Shown here one piece after another: positions 27,456 through 36,835 of a stretch of 64,000 nucleotides of DNA; position 1 is the first letter of the stretch, and every line of letters begins with the position of its first letter. Both the position numbers and the translations under genes were made by a program. Source of the DNA: Nocardioides sp. TF02-7 (GTDB taxonomy: Bacteria > Actinomycetota > Actinomycetes > Propionibacteriales > Nocardioidaceae); the NCBI RefSeq assembly GCF_022437945.1, contig NZ_CP092535.1, forward strand, positions 1,550,001 through 1,614,000. Reading direction: 5' to 3'. The notes beneath the pieces were generated by a model, which was not told where the DNA came from, did not search any database, and saw nothing but the letters and a program-made list of their open reading frames with translations.

Positions 27456-29839
27456 ATGGCTGTCGGGGGTGGTTGCGACAATCGGGAGGTGACCGCCTCC
27501 GCCCACCTCGCGCACCCCGGCCGGCCGGCCAGCGTCGACCCCGTCGCGCTGGTCTCCCGGCTCACCGCGGGCGCCTCCCGGGCGGACCGGCTGACCCACC
27601 TCGAGCGGCTCCCGGCGCGGCCCGCCGTCACCGAGGAGTGGCCGGCGTGGGCCGACCCGGACGTGGTGGCGGCGTACCGGCGGCGCGGCGTCGACCGGCC
27701 GTGGCGCCACCAGGTGCTCGCCGCCGAGGCCGCCCGCGCCGGGCAGCACGTGGTGCTCGCGACCGGCACGGCGTCGGGCAAGTCGCTCGCCTACCTCCTC
27801 CCCGCGCTGACCGCCGCGAAGGAGGGGCGCGGCCGGCGGGGGCAGCGCGGGGCGAGCACGCTCTACGTCGCGCCCACCAAGGCGCTCGCCCAGGACCAGC
27901 GCGCGGCGATCGACGGGCTCGGCGTCGACGTGCGGGTCTCGACCCACGACGGCGACAGCCCGCAAGAGCTGCGGGAGTGGACGCGCGACCACGCGGAGTA
28001 CGTCCTCACCAACCCCGACATGCTCCACCGGTCGCTGCTGCCGGGGCACGCGCGGTGGGCGCGGTTCTTCGCGACCCTGCAGTACGTCGTGGTCGACGAG
28101 TGCCACCACTACCGCGGCGTCTTCGGCGCCCACGTCGCCCACGTGCTGCGCCGGCTGCGCCGCGTGTGCGCCGCCCACGGCGCCCACCCGACGTTCGTGC
28201 TCGCGTCGGCGACCGTCGCCGACCCGGAGGTGGCCGCGCGGCGGCTGACCGGTGCCGACGTGCTCGCGGTCACCGCCGACCACTCGCCGCGCGGCGAGGT
28301 CGCGGTCGCGCTGTGGGAGCCGCCGCTCACCACGCTGACGGGCGAGCAGGGGGGCGCCGGTGCGCCGGCCGGCCGCGGCCGAGACCGCCGACCTCCTCGC
28401 CGACCTGGTCGTCGAGGACGTCCGCACCCTGGCGTTCGTGCGGTCGCGGCGCGGGGTCGAGCAGGTCGCGCAGCGGGCCTCCGACCTGCTGGCCGAGGTC
28501 GACCCGGCGCTCGCGTCCCGGGTCGACTCCTACCGCGGCGGCTACCTCCCCGAGGAGCGACGAGCGCTGGAGGACGACCTGCGCAGCGGGCGGCTGCTCG
28601 GCATGGCGGCGACCAACGCGCTCGAGCTCGGCATCGACGTCAGCGGCCTCGACGCGGTGCTGATGACCGGCTACCCCGGCACCCGCGCCGCGTTCTGGCA
28701 GCAGGTCGGTCGCGCGGGCCGCACCGGCGGCGGGGGCGCTCGGCGTGCTGGTCGCCCGCGACGACCCGCTCGACACCTACCTCGTCCACCACCCCGAGGC
28801 GCTGCTCGGCCAGCCGGTCGAGGGGACCGTCTTCGACCCCGACAACCCCTACGTCCTCGGCCCGCACCTGTGCGCGGCCGCGCAGGAGCTGCCGATCACG
28901 AGCAAGGACCTGCCGCTGTTCGGGCCGGGTGCGCGCGCGGCGCTCGACGGCCTCGTGGCCGACGGGATGCTCCGCCGGCGTCCGACCGGGTGGTTCTGGA
29001 CCGACCGCAACCGGGCGTGCGACCTCGCCGACATCCGCTCGACCGGTGGTGCGCAGGTCCAGCTGGTCGAGGCCGGGACCGGCCGGGTGGTCGGCACCGT
29101 CGACGGCGGCCGGGCGCACACGACCGCGCACGCGGGCGCGGTCTACGTCCACCGCGGGGAGACGTGGCTGGTCGAGGAGCTCGACCTCGACGACCACGTC
29201 GCCGTGCTGCGGCGGGCGGAGGTCGACTACACGACGACCGCCCGCGACGTGGCCGACATCGTCGTCGTCGAGGAGCGCGAGCACCAGATGTGGGGCCGGT
29301 GCCGGCTGTCGTTCGGCACCGTCGACGTGTCCAACCAGGTGACGGCGTACCTCCGCCGCCGCACGCGCACCGGCGAGGTGATCGACGAGACCCCGCTCGA
29401 CCTGCCGGTCCGCTCGCTGCGCACCGGCGCGGTCTGGTGGACCGTGCCCGACGACGTGGTCGAGGCGGCCGGACTGACCCGTGCCGACCTGCCCGGCGCC
29501 GCCCACGCCGCCGAGCACTGCTCGATCGGCCTGCTGCCGCTCTTCGCCACCTGCGACCGGTGGGACATCGGGGGCGTCTCGACGGCCCGGCACCCCGACA
29601 CCGGCGTGCTGACCGTCTTCGTCCACGACGGCCACCCGGGCGGTGCCGGCTTCGCCGAGCGCGGCTACGCGACGGCGCGGGAGTGGCTCGGCGCCACCCG
29701 GGCGACGATCGCCGCCTGCGAGTGCGTGAGCGGGTGCCCGTCGTGCGTGCAGTCGCCGAAGTGCGGCAACGGCAACGACCCGCTCGACAAGGAGGGCGCG
29801 GTGCTGCTGCTCGACGCGCTCCTCGCCGCGGCGCGGTGA
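27456..29839 (+). CDS. MrfA/YprA-type DEAD/DEAH helicase with DUF1998 (two frameshifts)
   Basis: About 795 aa after repair near 28350 and 28733. Motif I is [17 protein letters not shown], motif [13 protein letters not shown] (DECH), motif [12 protein letters not shown], motif [14 protein letters not shown] and motif [12 protein letters not shown]. The C-terminal DUF1998 domain ends in [18 protein letters not shown], a four-Cys metal site. The Bacillus member MrfA works in mitomycin-lesion repair, and Hrq1 is the yeast relative. The start is uncertain: the ATG at 27456 and the GTG at 27489 both lack a good ribosome binding site. The gene is syntenic with Rv3649 in mycobacteria. Confidence 0.88.
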
Positions 29840-29870
29840 CGGGGTGACCCCGGCGGACTAAGGTCGCGCC

Positions 29871-30176
29871 ATGGTGGTCCTCGGCGTGCTGCTCCTGGTG
29901 CTGGGCGTCGTGGGTCTCGCCGTGAGCTTCTTCGGCGCCGACGTCGACGCCGACGGCTCGACCGAGATCATGAGCTGGCACCTCGCGCCCGGCACACTGG
30001 TGCTGTGGGGGGCGGTCTCGACGCTGCTCGTGGTCGCCGGCCTGTGGAGCCTGAAGGTCGGCGCCAAGCAGGGCTGGCGACACCGCCAGGAGCAGAAGCG
30101 GCTGCGCGAGCTGTCGGACCGGCTCGAGCGGGCCGAGGGCGACCACCGCACCGACGGGGACGACGAGCGCCGCTGA
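29871..30176 (+). CDS. Small two-TM membrane protein
   Basis: 101 aa, start ATG at 29871. Hydrophobic segments lie at about residues 1-22 (VVLGVLLLVLGVVGLAVSFF) and 40-58 (GTLVLWGAVSTLLVVAGLW), with an acidic loop between (GADVDADGSTE). The tail is basic and helical (RHRQEQKRLRELSDRLERAE). No known family. It lies 31 bp after the helicase stop and is probably read through from it. Confidence 0.6.
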   Translation: MVVLGVLLLVLGVVGLAVSFFGADVDADGSTEIMSWHLAPGTLVLWGAVSTLLVVAGLWSLKVGAKQGWRHRQEQKRLRELSDRLERAEGDHRTDGDDERR

Positions 30177-30197
30177 CGACCCGCCCCCGCTGCGGCC

Positions 30198-30584
30198 TCA
30201 CGGCGTCACGCCGGCCGGGCCGGCCCGGGCCCGGGCGGCCAGGTCGCCGGTCTGGCCGAGCCACCGCGGCCCGGTGACCTCCACGTCGACGGTCACCTCC
30301 GTGCCGTCGACGGCGCAGCGGGTGAGCGTCGCCCCGTTGTCGGCCGCGATCGCGGCCGCCGACCCGCACGGGTCGCCGCCGTCGCGGGCCGCGGCGGCAC
30401 CCGCCAGCGCCGCCAGGTCGGCCGCGGCCTGCGCCGTCCGGTGCCCGACCACCATCGCGCCGACCACCGCGAGCGCGCAGCCGACGAGGAGCAGCAGGCA
30501 CGAGCACGCGACGGCCAGCAGGGTCACCGCACCGCGCTCGTCCGTCGACCGCGTCGCCGCGGCACGGGGCGGCCCCTTGGTCAC
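30198..30584 (-). CDS. TadG-like pilus-associated protein (Rv3654c family)
   Basis: 128 aa. After a basic start the segment ERGAVTLLAVACSCLLLLVGCALAVVG begins with the prepilin-like RGAVT and is a single membrane helix. AAADLAALAGAAAARDG follows, typical of the small TadE/G-like proteins of the actinobacterial helicase/secretion neighbourhood. The remainder is a short extracellular domain with a Cys pair. It is the last gene of the Tad operon, and its start overlaps the TadE stop. Confidence 0.8.
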   Translation of the reverse strand: MTKGPPRAAATRSTDERGAVTLLAVACSCLLLLVGCALAVVGAMVVGHRTAQAAADLAALAGAAAARDGGDPCGSAAAIAADNGATLTRCAVDGTEVTVDVEVTGPRWLGQTGDLAARARAGPAGVTP

Positions 30585-30968
30585 GGCGTACTCCCCTCCT
30601 CGCTGACCGCCACCGCCTCCGCACGCACCGGCGCCCCCGGCAGGAAGCCGAACAGGCCGCCGGGCGCCGGCACCCGCCCCCCGGCCCGCGCCACCACCCG
30701 GTCACCCTCGACGACCACGTCGACCGTCACCCCCTCCGGGGCGACCCGCTCGCCGAGCGCCACGGCCGCCGCCCGGTCGTCCCCCCCGCGCGACCGCCCG
30801 CGCCGCCTCCCGCGCCGCGTCGACCGTGCGGACCTGCGCCGCCCCCACCGACAGGAGCCACACCAGCGCCGTCGTCACCGCCATCAGCACCGGGATGCAG
30901 ATCGCCAGCTCGGCCGTGACGGCGCCCCGGTCTCCGGGGCGCCGCCGGGCCGCGGGTCGCCGTGTCAT
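30581..30968 (-). CDS. TadE-like minor pilin (one frameshift)
   Basis: About 129 aa after removing one C from a C7 run near 30787. RRRPGDRGAVTAELAICIPV gives the prepilin peptidase site G/AVTAE with Glu at position 5, followed by a hydrophobic helix (LMAVTTALVWLLSVGAAQV) and RTVDAAREAARAVARG. The C-terminal half is a small beta domain (VTVDVVVEGDRVVARAG). Its ATG overlaps the pilin stop by ATGA. It is probably a minor pilin or initiation component of the Flp pilus. Confidence 0.8.
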
Positions 30969-31153
30969 CCGATGCCGAGCAGACCGAGGACGTGGTCGTA
31001 GAGCGTCTTGAGCATCCGGTCGCCGAAGCCGCCGGTCAGCAGCTTGTAGAGCAACCCGGCGAGCCCCGCCCCCGCCGCCGTGCCCACGGCGTACTCCGCC
31101 GTGGTGATGCCGCGCTGGTCGCGTCGCCGGATGGACATCAGGTGTCGTGTCAT
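30965..31153 (-). CDS. Flp-type major pilin (DUF4244)
   Basis: 62 aa, ATG at 31153 with GGAGG five bases upstream. The leader MTRHLMSIRRRDQRG is basic and ends in Gly. The mature part starts ITTAEYAVGTAAGAGLAGLL, with the conserved Glu-Tyr of Flp pilins, and ends KTLYDHVLGLLGIG. This is the DUF4244 protein found in this position in mycobacteria (Rv3656c). It is the likely pilus subunit. Upstream of its leader lies the 41-bp repeat array. Confidence 0.85.
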   Translation of the reverse strand: MTRHLMSIRRRDQRGITTAEYAVGTAAGAGLAGLLYKLLTGGFGDRMLKTLYDHVLGLLGIG

Positions 31154-31313
31154 GTCGCCTCCTGGTCGGGGCGGCCGCCCGGTGCGGTCCGCCGTCGCCA
31201 GGAGCCTCCGCCGCCGACCGGACATCGCCCCAACGCCCTGCCCCCGCCTGTGGAGGACGGCCGGCGGGCGAGGGGGCTGTGGACGACAGGCGGGCCGGGG
31301 GCGGTGTCGGTGC

Positions 31314-31675
31314 GGATTGGTCCCAAACCGCAGGCCGTGCACCCCGACACCCACGGATTGGTCCCAAACCGCACCCCCCACCACCCCGACCCCCACGGAT
31401 TGGTCCCAAACCGCACCCCCACCACCCCGACCCCCACGGATTGGTCCCAAACCGCACCCCCACCACCCCGACCCCCACGGATTGGTCCCAAACCGCACGC
31501 CCAGCACCCCGACCCCCACGGATTGGTCCCAAACCGCACCCCCACCACCCCGACCCCCACGGATTGGTCCCAAACCGCACGCCCAGCACCCCGACCCCCA
31601 CGGATTGGTCCCAAACCGCACGCCCAGCACCCCGACCCCCACGGATTGGTCCCAAACCGCAAGCCGGGCCGACCC
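31314..31675 (-). repeat. 41-bp tandem repeat array (8 full units plus a partial ninth)
   Basis: Units start at 31314, 31355, 31397, 31438, 31479, 31520, 31561, 31602 and 31643. All full units are 41 bp except the second, which is 42. Each begins with the invariant 19-mer GGATTGGTCCCAAACCGCA. The remaining 22 bp come in two main forms, CCCCCACCA... and CGCCCAGCA..., both ending CCCCGACCCCCAC; the first and last units diverge. On the minus strand, which is transcribed through here, each unit has runs of G5, G4, G5 and G3. The array starts right after the tadC stop and ends about 160 bp before the pilin start. No frame is interrupted by stops, which creates spurious Pro-rich readings. Confidence 0.95.
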
Positions 31676-32421
31676 TCACCACGCGATCGAGCGCGCCAGC
31701 CCCGCGACGAGCGGGACGATCCCGAGCAGCAGGAAGGCGGGGGAGCAGGCACACGCCGAGCGGCACCGCCGCCCGGACGCCGACGGCACGGGCGCGGTCC
31801 TCGACCTCCGCGCGGGAGCGGCGCGCCAGCTCCTCGGAGAGGCGCTCCACCGCAGCCACCACCGGCGCTCCGGAGCGGTGGGTGCGGGCCATCGTCCGGC
31901 CCAGCGGTCCGAGCGTCGGGTCGCCGGCGAGACCGGTCCAGATCGCACCCGGGTCGCCGCCGAGCGCCAGCCGGGCGGCCACCGGGGTCAACCGGTCCGC
32001 GGCCGCGCCCGGCAGCGCCCGGCACACGACGTCGATCGCGGCGCCGGGGGCGGCCCCGGACCGTGGGGCCGCTCCGAGGAGCGTGACGACGTGCGGCAGG
32101 TCGCGGCGTACCTCCCTCCCGCCGCAGCCGCGCCGACCGCGGCTCGACCCGACCGGCCGCCGTCCACACGCCGGCAGTGGCCGCGACACCGCCCGCGACC
32201 CCGAGCGGGCCGCCGAGCACCGCGACCGCGCCGAGGCCGGCGAGCAAGCTCCACAGCCAGCGCCACCGCCGGACCGGGCCGTCGTCGGGCCGGCCGGCGG
32301 CACCGGCCACATCTCCCAGGCCGCCCGCGCCACCCGGACCGCGGCCGGGCTCGAACGACAGCGGTCGCGGGAAGGCGAGGTACGCCGCGACGCCGGCCAG
32401 CACCGCCGCGACGGCCGCCAT
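31676..32421 (-). CDS. tadC: TadC-like type II/IV secretion membrane protein (two frameshifts)
   Basis: About 248 aa, ATG at 32421 overlapping the tadB stop (TGATG). Hydrophobic stretches lie at the N terminus (AAVAAVLAGVAAYLAF), at about residues 55-85 and at the C terminus (AFLLLGIVPLVAGLARSIAW). The T2SSF-type cytoplasmic part includes RDLPHVVTLLGAAPRSGAAP and RTHRSGAPVVAAVERLSEEL. Frameshifts lie near 32115 and 31742, in GC runs. Together with TadB it forms the inner-membrane platform of the Flp pilus. The 41-bp repeats begin immediately after the stop. Confidence 0.8.
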
Positions 32422-33195
32422 CACCGGCCCCGCTCGACGTCGCGGGCGAGCGCCTCGATCCACGCCAGCCCGGCGAGCCCGCACGCGAGTCCGCCCGCCA
32501 GGCAGGCGAGCCCGACCGGGTGGCCGAGCAGGAACGACCACGGATCCGCCCCCGCGCCGGTGCCCATCAGCAGTGCCACCACGGGCAGCGCCGCGACCAG
32601 GCGGGCAGTGGCCCGGGCGGAGGCGAGCTCACCGGCCACCACCCGTCGCGTGTGGTCGGCCTCGCGCAGCTCCTGCGCGACGCGCGCGACCGCGTCGCCG
32701 AGCCCGTGCCCCGTGCGGTGCGCCACCTGCCAGGCCGCGGCGACCACCCGGAGGTCGCCCGCCCCCCGGCTCCGCCGCCAGCTCCCGGAGGGCGGCGGGG
32801 ACGTCCCCACCGGCGGCGCCGGTGCGGCTCGCCGGCTGCAGCGCCGGCCACTCGGCCGCCGCCCGCTCCAGCGCCGTCGCCGGCGTCTGCCCGGCCGCGA
32901 GCTCGGCGTGCAGGGCGTCGCAGGTCTCGACCACACGGCTCCGGACGCGGGCGGCCGCCCGGTCGGCACGGTGCCGCTCGACCAGCCGCACGGCCGCGGT
33001 GACGACGACGACGCCGATCGCCCCGAGGACCAGCAGGCGCGGCTCGTCGACCAGCCACCACCCGGCCCCGGCGAGCCCGGCGAGGACGCCGACGGCGCGG
33101 GTACGCCGCCGGCGCCGGGGCACCCGGAGCCCCCCGCCGCCGGACAGCGCCAGCGCGACCGCGGCGGCCGCGAGGGCGACCGCCACCCACGTCAT
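32421..33195 (-). CDS. tadB: TadB-like type II/IV secretion membrane protein (one frameshift)
   Basis: About 258 aa. The N-terminal membrane segment is [19 protein letters not shown]. Further segments lie near residues 40-70 ([30 protein letters not shown]) and at the C terminus ([20 protein letters not shown]). The T2SSF core reads [20 protein letters not shown] and [22 protein letters not shown]6 run near 32767 breaks the frame. Its start overlaps the end of tadA by 4 bp, so it belongs to a tightly packed operon. Confidence 0.82.
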
Positions 33196-34386
33196 CGCGG
33201 TCTCCGCGCCTCGATCAGGTCGAGCAGCCGCTCGGCAGCCGGCCCCGGCACGAGCACGCCGCCGCGGTCGACGGTCACCGCCGTGGCGGTCCGCACCAGC
33301 CCGCCGGGGGTGCGCTCGAGGACCGCCACCTCCCCCAGGCGGCGGGTCCCGTCACGGTCGCGGACCATGTGGAGCACCAGGTCGAGCGCCGCGGCCAGCT
33401 GGCTGTGTGCCGCCTCCCGGCCGAGGCCGGCGGCGAGCGCCAGCGCCTCGACCCGCGCGGGCAGGTCAGCGGCGGAGTTGGCGTGGAGCGTCCCACACCC
33501 GCCCTCGTGGCCGGTGTTCATGGCCGCCATCAGGTCGACCACCGCCCCGTCGCGCACCTCGCCGACGACCAGCCGGTCGGGGCGCATCCGCAGCGCCTGG
33601 CGCACCAGGTCGCGGAGCACGACGGCGCCGTGGCCCTCGAGGTTGGGCGGTCGCGCCTCCAGGCCGACGACGTGCGGGTGGTCGGGCCGCAGCTCGGTCG
33701 CGTCCTCCACCACGACCACCCGGTCCCGCGGGTCCACGGCGCCGAGGATCGCCGACAGCAGCGTGGTCTTGCCGGTGCCGGTGCCGCCGGTGACGAGGAA
33801 CGCCAGCCGCGCGCCCACCACGAGCCGCACCAGCTCCAGCGACTCTGCGGTCAGCGTCCCCGCGTCGCGCAGCTGCTCGAGCGTGAAGCCGCCCCGCCGG
33901 GGCACCCGGAGCGAGATCGCCGTGCCCGGCCGCGCGAGCGGCGCCAGCACGGCGTGGCAGCGGGTGCCGTCGGGCAGCCGGACGTCGGCGTACGGCGCCG
34001 CGTCGTCGAGCCGGCGGCCGCCGCTCGCGACCAGCCGCTGCGCGAGCCTGCGGACGGCGTTCTCGTCGTCGAGCCGGACCCCTGCCCGCTCGAGGCCGGC
34101 GCCGCGGTCGACGTAGACCTCCCCTGCGCCGTTGACGAGGACGTCGGTGACGCCCGGCTCGCGCAGCAGGGGGTCTAGTGGCCCGGCACCGACCACGTCG
34201 CGCCGCAGCGCCTCGTAGACGGCGAGCACCGTGGCGTCGCCGACCGGACGCCCCCGCCGCGCGCAGCGCCTCGGCCACCCGGTGCGGCGTCAGCTCGCCG
34301 GGCGACCGGGCCAGCCGGCCGCGGACCTCCTCGACCAGCCCGGCGACCTCGTCGAGGAGGTCGGGACCGGCCGCCGGCAGCGTCAT
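33192..34386 (-). CDS. tadA: TadA/CpaF-type secretion ATPase (one frameshift)
   Basis: About 397 aa from the ATG at 34386. An indel near 34250 separates the N-terminal MTLPAAGPDLLDEVAGLVEE from VYEALRRDVVGAGPLDPLLR. Catalytic features: Walker A VTGGTGTGKTTLLSAIL, the Asp box VVVVEDATEL, Walker B RPDRLVVGEVRDG and the His box GTLHANSAAD. This is the motor that powers Flp pilus assembly, matching Rv3659c. The start overlaps the CpaE-like stop (ATGA). Confidence 0.9.
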
Positions 34387-35455
34387 GCGGCCACCTCCTC
34401 GGCCGCCGACGCGAGGACCGCCGCCGCGGCCCGGGCCAGCGGTCCCCGTCGCGAGCGGAGCGGCCCGAGACCGAGGTCGAGCGCCTCGGCGAGGCCCTTC
34501 TGGTCGCGCATCTGGGCCAGCACGGGCAGCTTCACCGCGTGCTCCACCGCGGCCGCCGGCACCGCCTCGCCCCCGGAGGACCACCCCGATGTCGGGGTGG
34601 TCGGCGAAGCTGCGCCCGCATCCGCGCCGTCGAGCTCACCCCCGGCACGCCTCCGCGGACGAGCAGCACCAGCCGGTCGCAGCGCGCCGCGAGCTCGTCG
34701 ACGAGCCGGTCGGGGCTGCGCGGCAGGTCGACGACCACGGTGCGATGGCCGCGCCGGGCCGCCGACAACGCCTCCCGGACGGCGAACGCCTGGAGGCTCT
34801 GCGGCCGCGCCTCGGCGTACCAGGACAGGACGCCGAGCCGGCCGCGTCGGGGCAGCGCCTCCCGCAGCGCCCGCGCGCTGAGCCGCCCCGTCGTCTGGCA
34901 GAGGGCGTCCCACCGGAAGCCGTCGGTGCGTTCCAGCCCGAGCATCCGGTCGAGGCCCGGCCCCTGCGGGTCGCAGTCGAGCAGCACGGTGTCGTCGTGG
35001 GCGGCGGCCCACTGGCCGAGCGCGCAGGCGAAGGTCGTCGCCCCGGCACCGCCCGACCCGCCGATCACGCCGATCACCCGGCCCCGCGCGGGCTGCCGCT
35101 CGGTGAGGTCGGCGAGCAGCTCGACCAGCCACGCCGCCGACCGCTGCAGGTCGACCACCTGCTCGGCGCCGATATGCAGGGCGGTGCGGAACAGCTCGTC
35201 GGGCACAGTGCGGTGGGCGACGACGTAGACGTGGCGGCGGCGGTCGGGGGCGATCCGGGCCACTGCCTCGGCGAGGTCGGCGCCGACGAGCACGGCGGGC
35301 GCGCGGCTCCAGGTGGCGAGCGCCGCCAACGGGTCGTGCGCCGTCACCGGGACGACGTCGGCGGCCGCCGCGAGCGGCAGGAGCTGGGCGAGCAGCTCCT
35401 CGTCGGCGGTGAGGATCAGCGGTGCAGGGGACACGGGGTCGTGCGTGGTGGCCAT
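34383..35455 (-). CDS. CpaE/MinD-like ATPase of the Tad operon (frameshifted)
   Basis: About 357 aa, ATG at 35455. A receiver-like N-terminal domain (PLILTADEELLAQLLPLAA) is followed by a deviant Walker A loop VIGGSGGAGATTFACALG, whose signature Lys is not visible, then VLLDCDPQGPGLDRML (Asp of the A' motif) and TVVVDLPRSPDRLVDEL (Walker B). At least one indel lies near 34575-34615. The C terminus (ASAAEEVAA) overlaps tadA. This is the helicase/secretion-neighbourhood CpaE-like protein (Rv3660c type), which probably places the pilus machinery. It is the first gene of the Tad operon. Confidence 0.82.
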
Positions 35456-35606
35456 GACCGCACTGTCGACCGGTTCGACGGCGCCCGCAGCCCCGACCGG
35501 GCGGCGCTGTGGAGATCGCCCGTCACGGGGCGGGCTGTGGACGGTTCCGGGACCGCCCGGTGGTTCCCGGGGGACGTCGTACCCGGCCGCCCCTACGATG
35601 TCGGGC

Positions 35607-36398
35607 ATGGGCCGTGAGGCGGCGTTCTTCGACCTCGACAAGACGATCATCGCGAAGTCGAGCGCGCTCGCGTTCTCCAAGCCGTTCCAGGCCGGGGGCC
35701 TGATCTCCCGCGCGGCGGTGCTGCGGTCGGCGTACGCCCAGTTCGTCTTCCTCGTCGGCGGCGCGGACCACGACCAGATGGAGAAGATGCGGCAGTTCAT
35801 GTCGCAGCTGGTCGCGGGGTGGGACGTCGCGACCGTCAAGGAGATCGTCGCCGAGACCCTCCACAACATCGTCGACCCGATCGTCTACGACGAGGCGGTG
35901 CAGCTGATCGAGGAGCACCACGCCGCCGGGCGCGACGTCGTCATCGTCTCCTCCTCGGGCACCGACGTGGTCGAGCCGATCGGCGCGATGCTCGGCGCCG
36001 ACCGGGTCGTCGGCACCCGCCTCGAGATCGTCGACGGCCAGTACACCGGCGAGATCGACTACTACGCGTACGCCGAGGAGAAGGCCAACGCGATCCGCGC
36101 CCTCGCCGAGGAGCAGGGCTACGACCTGTCGGCCTGCTACGCCTACAGCGACTCCGCCACCGACGTCCCGATGCTCGAGGCGGTGGGCCACCCCTACGCC
36201 GTCAACCCCGACCGCGACCTGCGCCGGCACGCGGCGGCCCAGGCGTGGCCGGTGCTGGTGTTCAGCAAGCCGGTCGCGCTGCGCAGCCGGGTGCCGCTGC
36301 CGCCTGCGAAGCCGACGCTCGCGGCGCTCGCCGTCGGCGGGGTGGTGGCCGTCGGGGCCGCCGTCTACCTGGGGGTCCGGCGCCGGGTCGCCTCCTGA
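35607..36398 (+). CDS. HAD-IB family phosphatase with C-terminal membrane helix
   Basis: 263 aa, intact. Motif I AAFFDLDKTIIAKSS with the DxD(K)T nucleophile, motif II VVIVSSSGTDVV, a Lys in EEKANAIRAL and motif III YAYSDSATDVPMLEAVGHP give a SerB-like HAD-IB phosphatase. A hydrophobic C-terminal helix (LAALAVGGVVAVGAAVYLGV) would tether it to the membrane. The mycobacterial equivalent is Rv3661, also beside the Tad genes. The substrate is unknown; phospholipid-type headgroups have been suggested for HAD-IB relatives. It diverges from the CpaE-like gene. Confidence 0.88.
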   Translation: MGREAAFFDLDKTIIAKSSALAFSKPFQAGGLISRAAVLRSAYAQFVFLVGGADHDQMEKMRQFMSQLVAGWDVATVKEIVAETLHNIVDPIVYDEAVQLIEEHHAAGRDVVIVSSSGTDVVEPIGAMLGADRVVGTRLEIVDGQYTGEIDYYAYAEEKANAIRALAEEQGYDLSACYAYSDSATDVPMLEAVGHPYAVNPDRDLRRHAAAQAWPVLVFSKPVALRSRVPLPPAKPTLAALAVGGVVAVGAAVYLGVRRRVAS

Positions 36399-36676
36399 GG
36401 TCCGGGCGGGCGGTGCTCGCCAACCCGCCCACTGAACCCGTCCCCAAGGTAAAAGACAACCCTTGAAGGTGCCGCGCGACCGGCGTACAAAGGAAGCACG
36501 AGGTCGGACGGATCACCCGGCGCAGGTGTTCCCCCTCGGCCCCACAACACAAGATCAGCACGTGAACCCGGTACCCACGCGGCGATCCACCCTTCCCAAC
36601 AGGGCGCATGCCATCGGGAATTGCCCGGGGCAGCAATTGATGATGCACGCCTGGTAGCCAGGGATCACGTGTCCGC

Positions 36677-36712
36677 GGTGGCACCCGAGAGAACGTCGGC
36701 TCGGGTGCCACC
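36677..36712. terminator. 12-bp perfect hairpin between convergent genes
   Basis: GGTGGCACCCGA (36677-36688) and its exact complement (36701-36712) enclose 12 bases. It lies between the HAD gene (plus, ends 36398) and the Fic-like gene (minus, ends 36828). The 36399-36676 segment before it holds no gene that I recognise. Confidence 0.65.
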
Positions 36713-36725
36713 TGCATGTCCGGGT

Positions 36726-36835
36726 CGAGTAGGGACTCTTGCACTGTCGAGAAGGGGCTTTCGCACCGCCGAGAAGTGCCCACTCGACGGTCGAGAAGTG
36801 CCTACTCGACGGTGAGGAAGTGCCTACTCAACCCC
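36726..36835. repeat. Five imperfect 22-bp tandem repeats
   Basis: Units begin at 36726, 36748, 36770, 36792 and 36814. The third and fourth differ at one position (CGAGAAGTGCC-C/T-ACTCGACGGT); the outer ones are more diverged. The fifth overlaps the stop codon of the Fic-like gene. Each unit contains CTCGAC/GTCGAG-type complementary hexamers, so neighbouring units could pair. Confidence 0.7.

Noticed and set aside
31314..31675. CRISPR array
   Set aside because: Units are 41 bp with only two kinds of filler that recur, the filler is nearly as conserved as the core, and no cas genes are nearby. It is an ordinary tandem repeat.
30962..34116. Long Pro/Arg-rich proteins on plus through the tad region and repeat array
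   Set aside because: They are antisense to well-defined tad genes and exist only because GC-rich DNA and the 41-bp repeats lack stops in any frame.
36262..36783. 173-residue minus-strand protein over the HAD gene end
   Set aside because: It overlaps the 3' part of a clear HAD gene, the hairpin and the 22-bp repeats, and has no plausible start signal.
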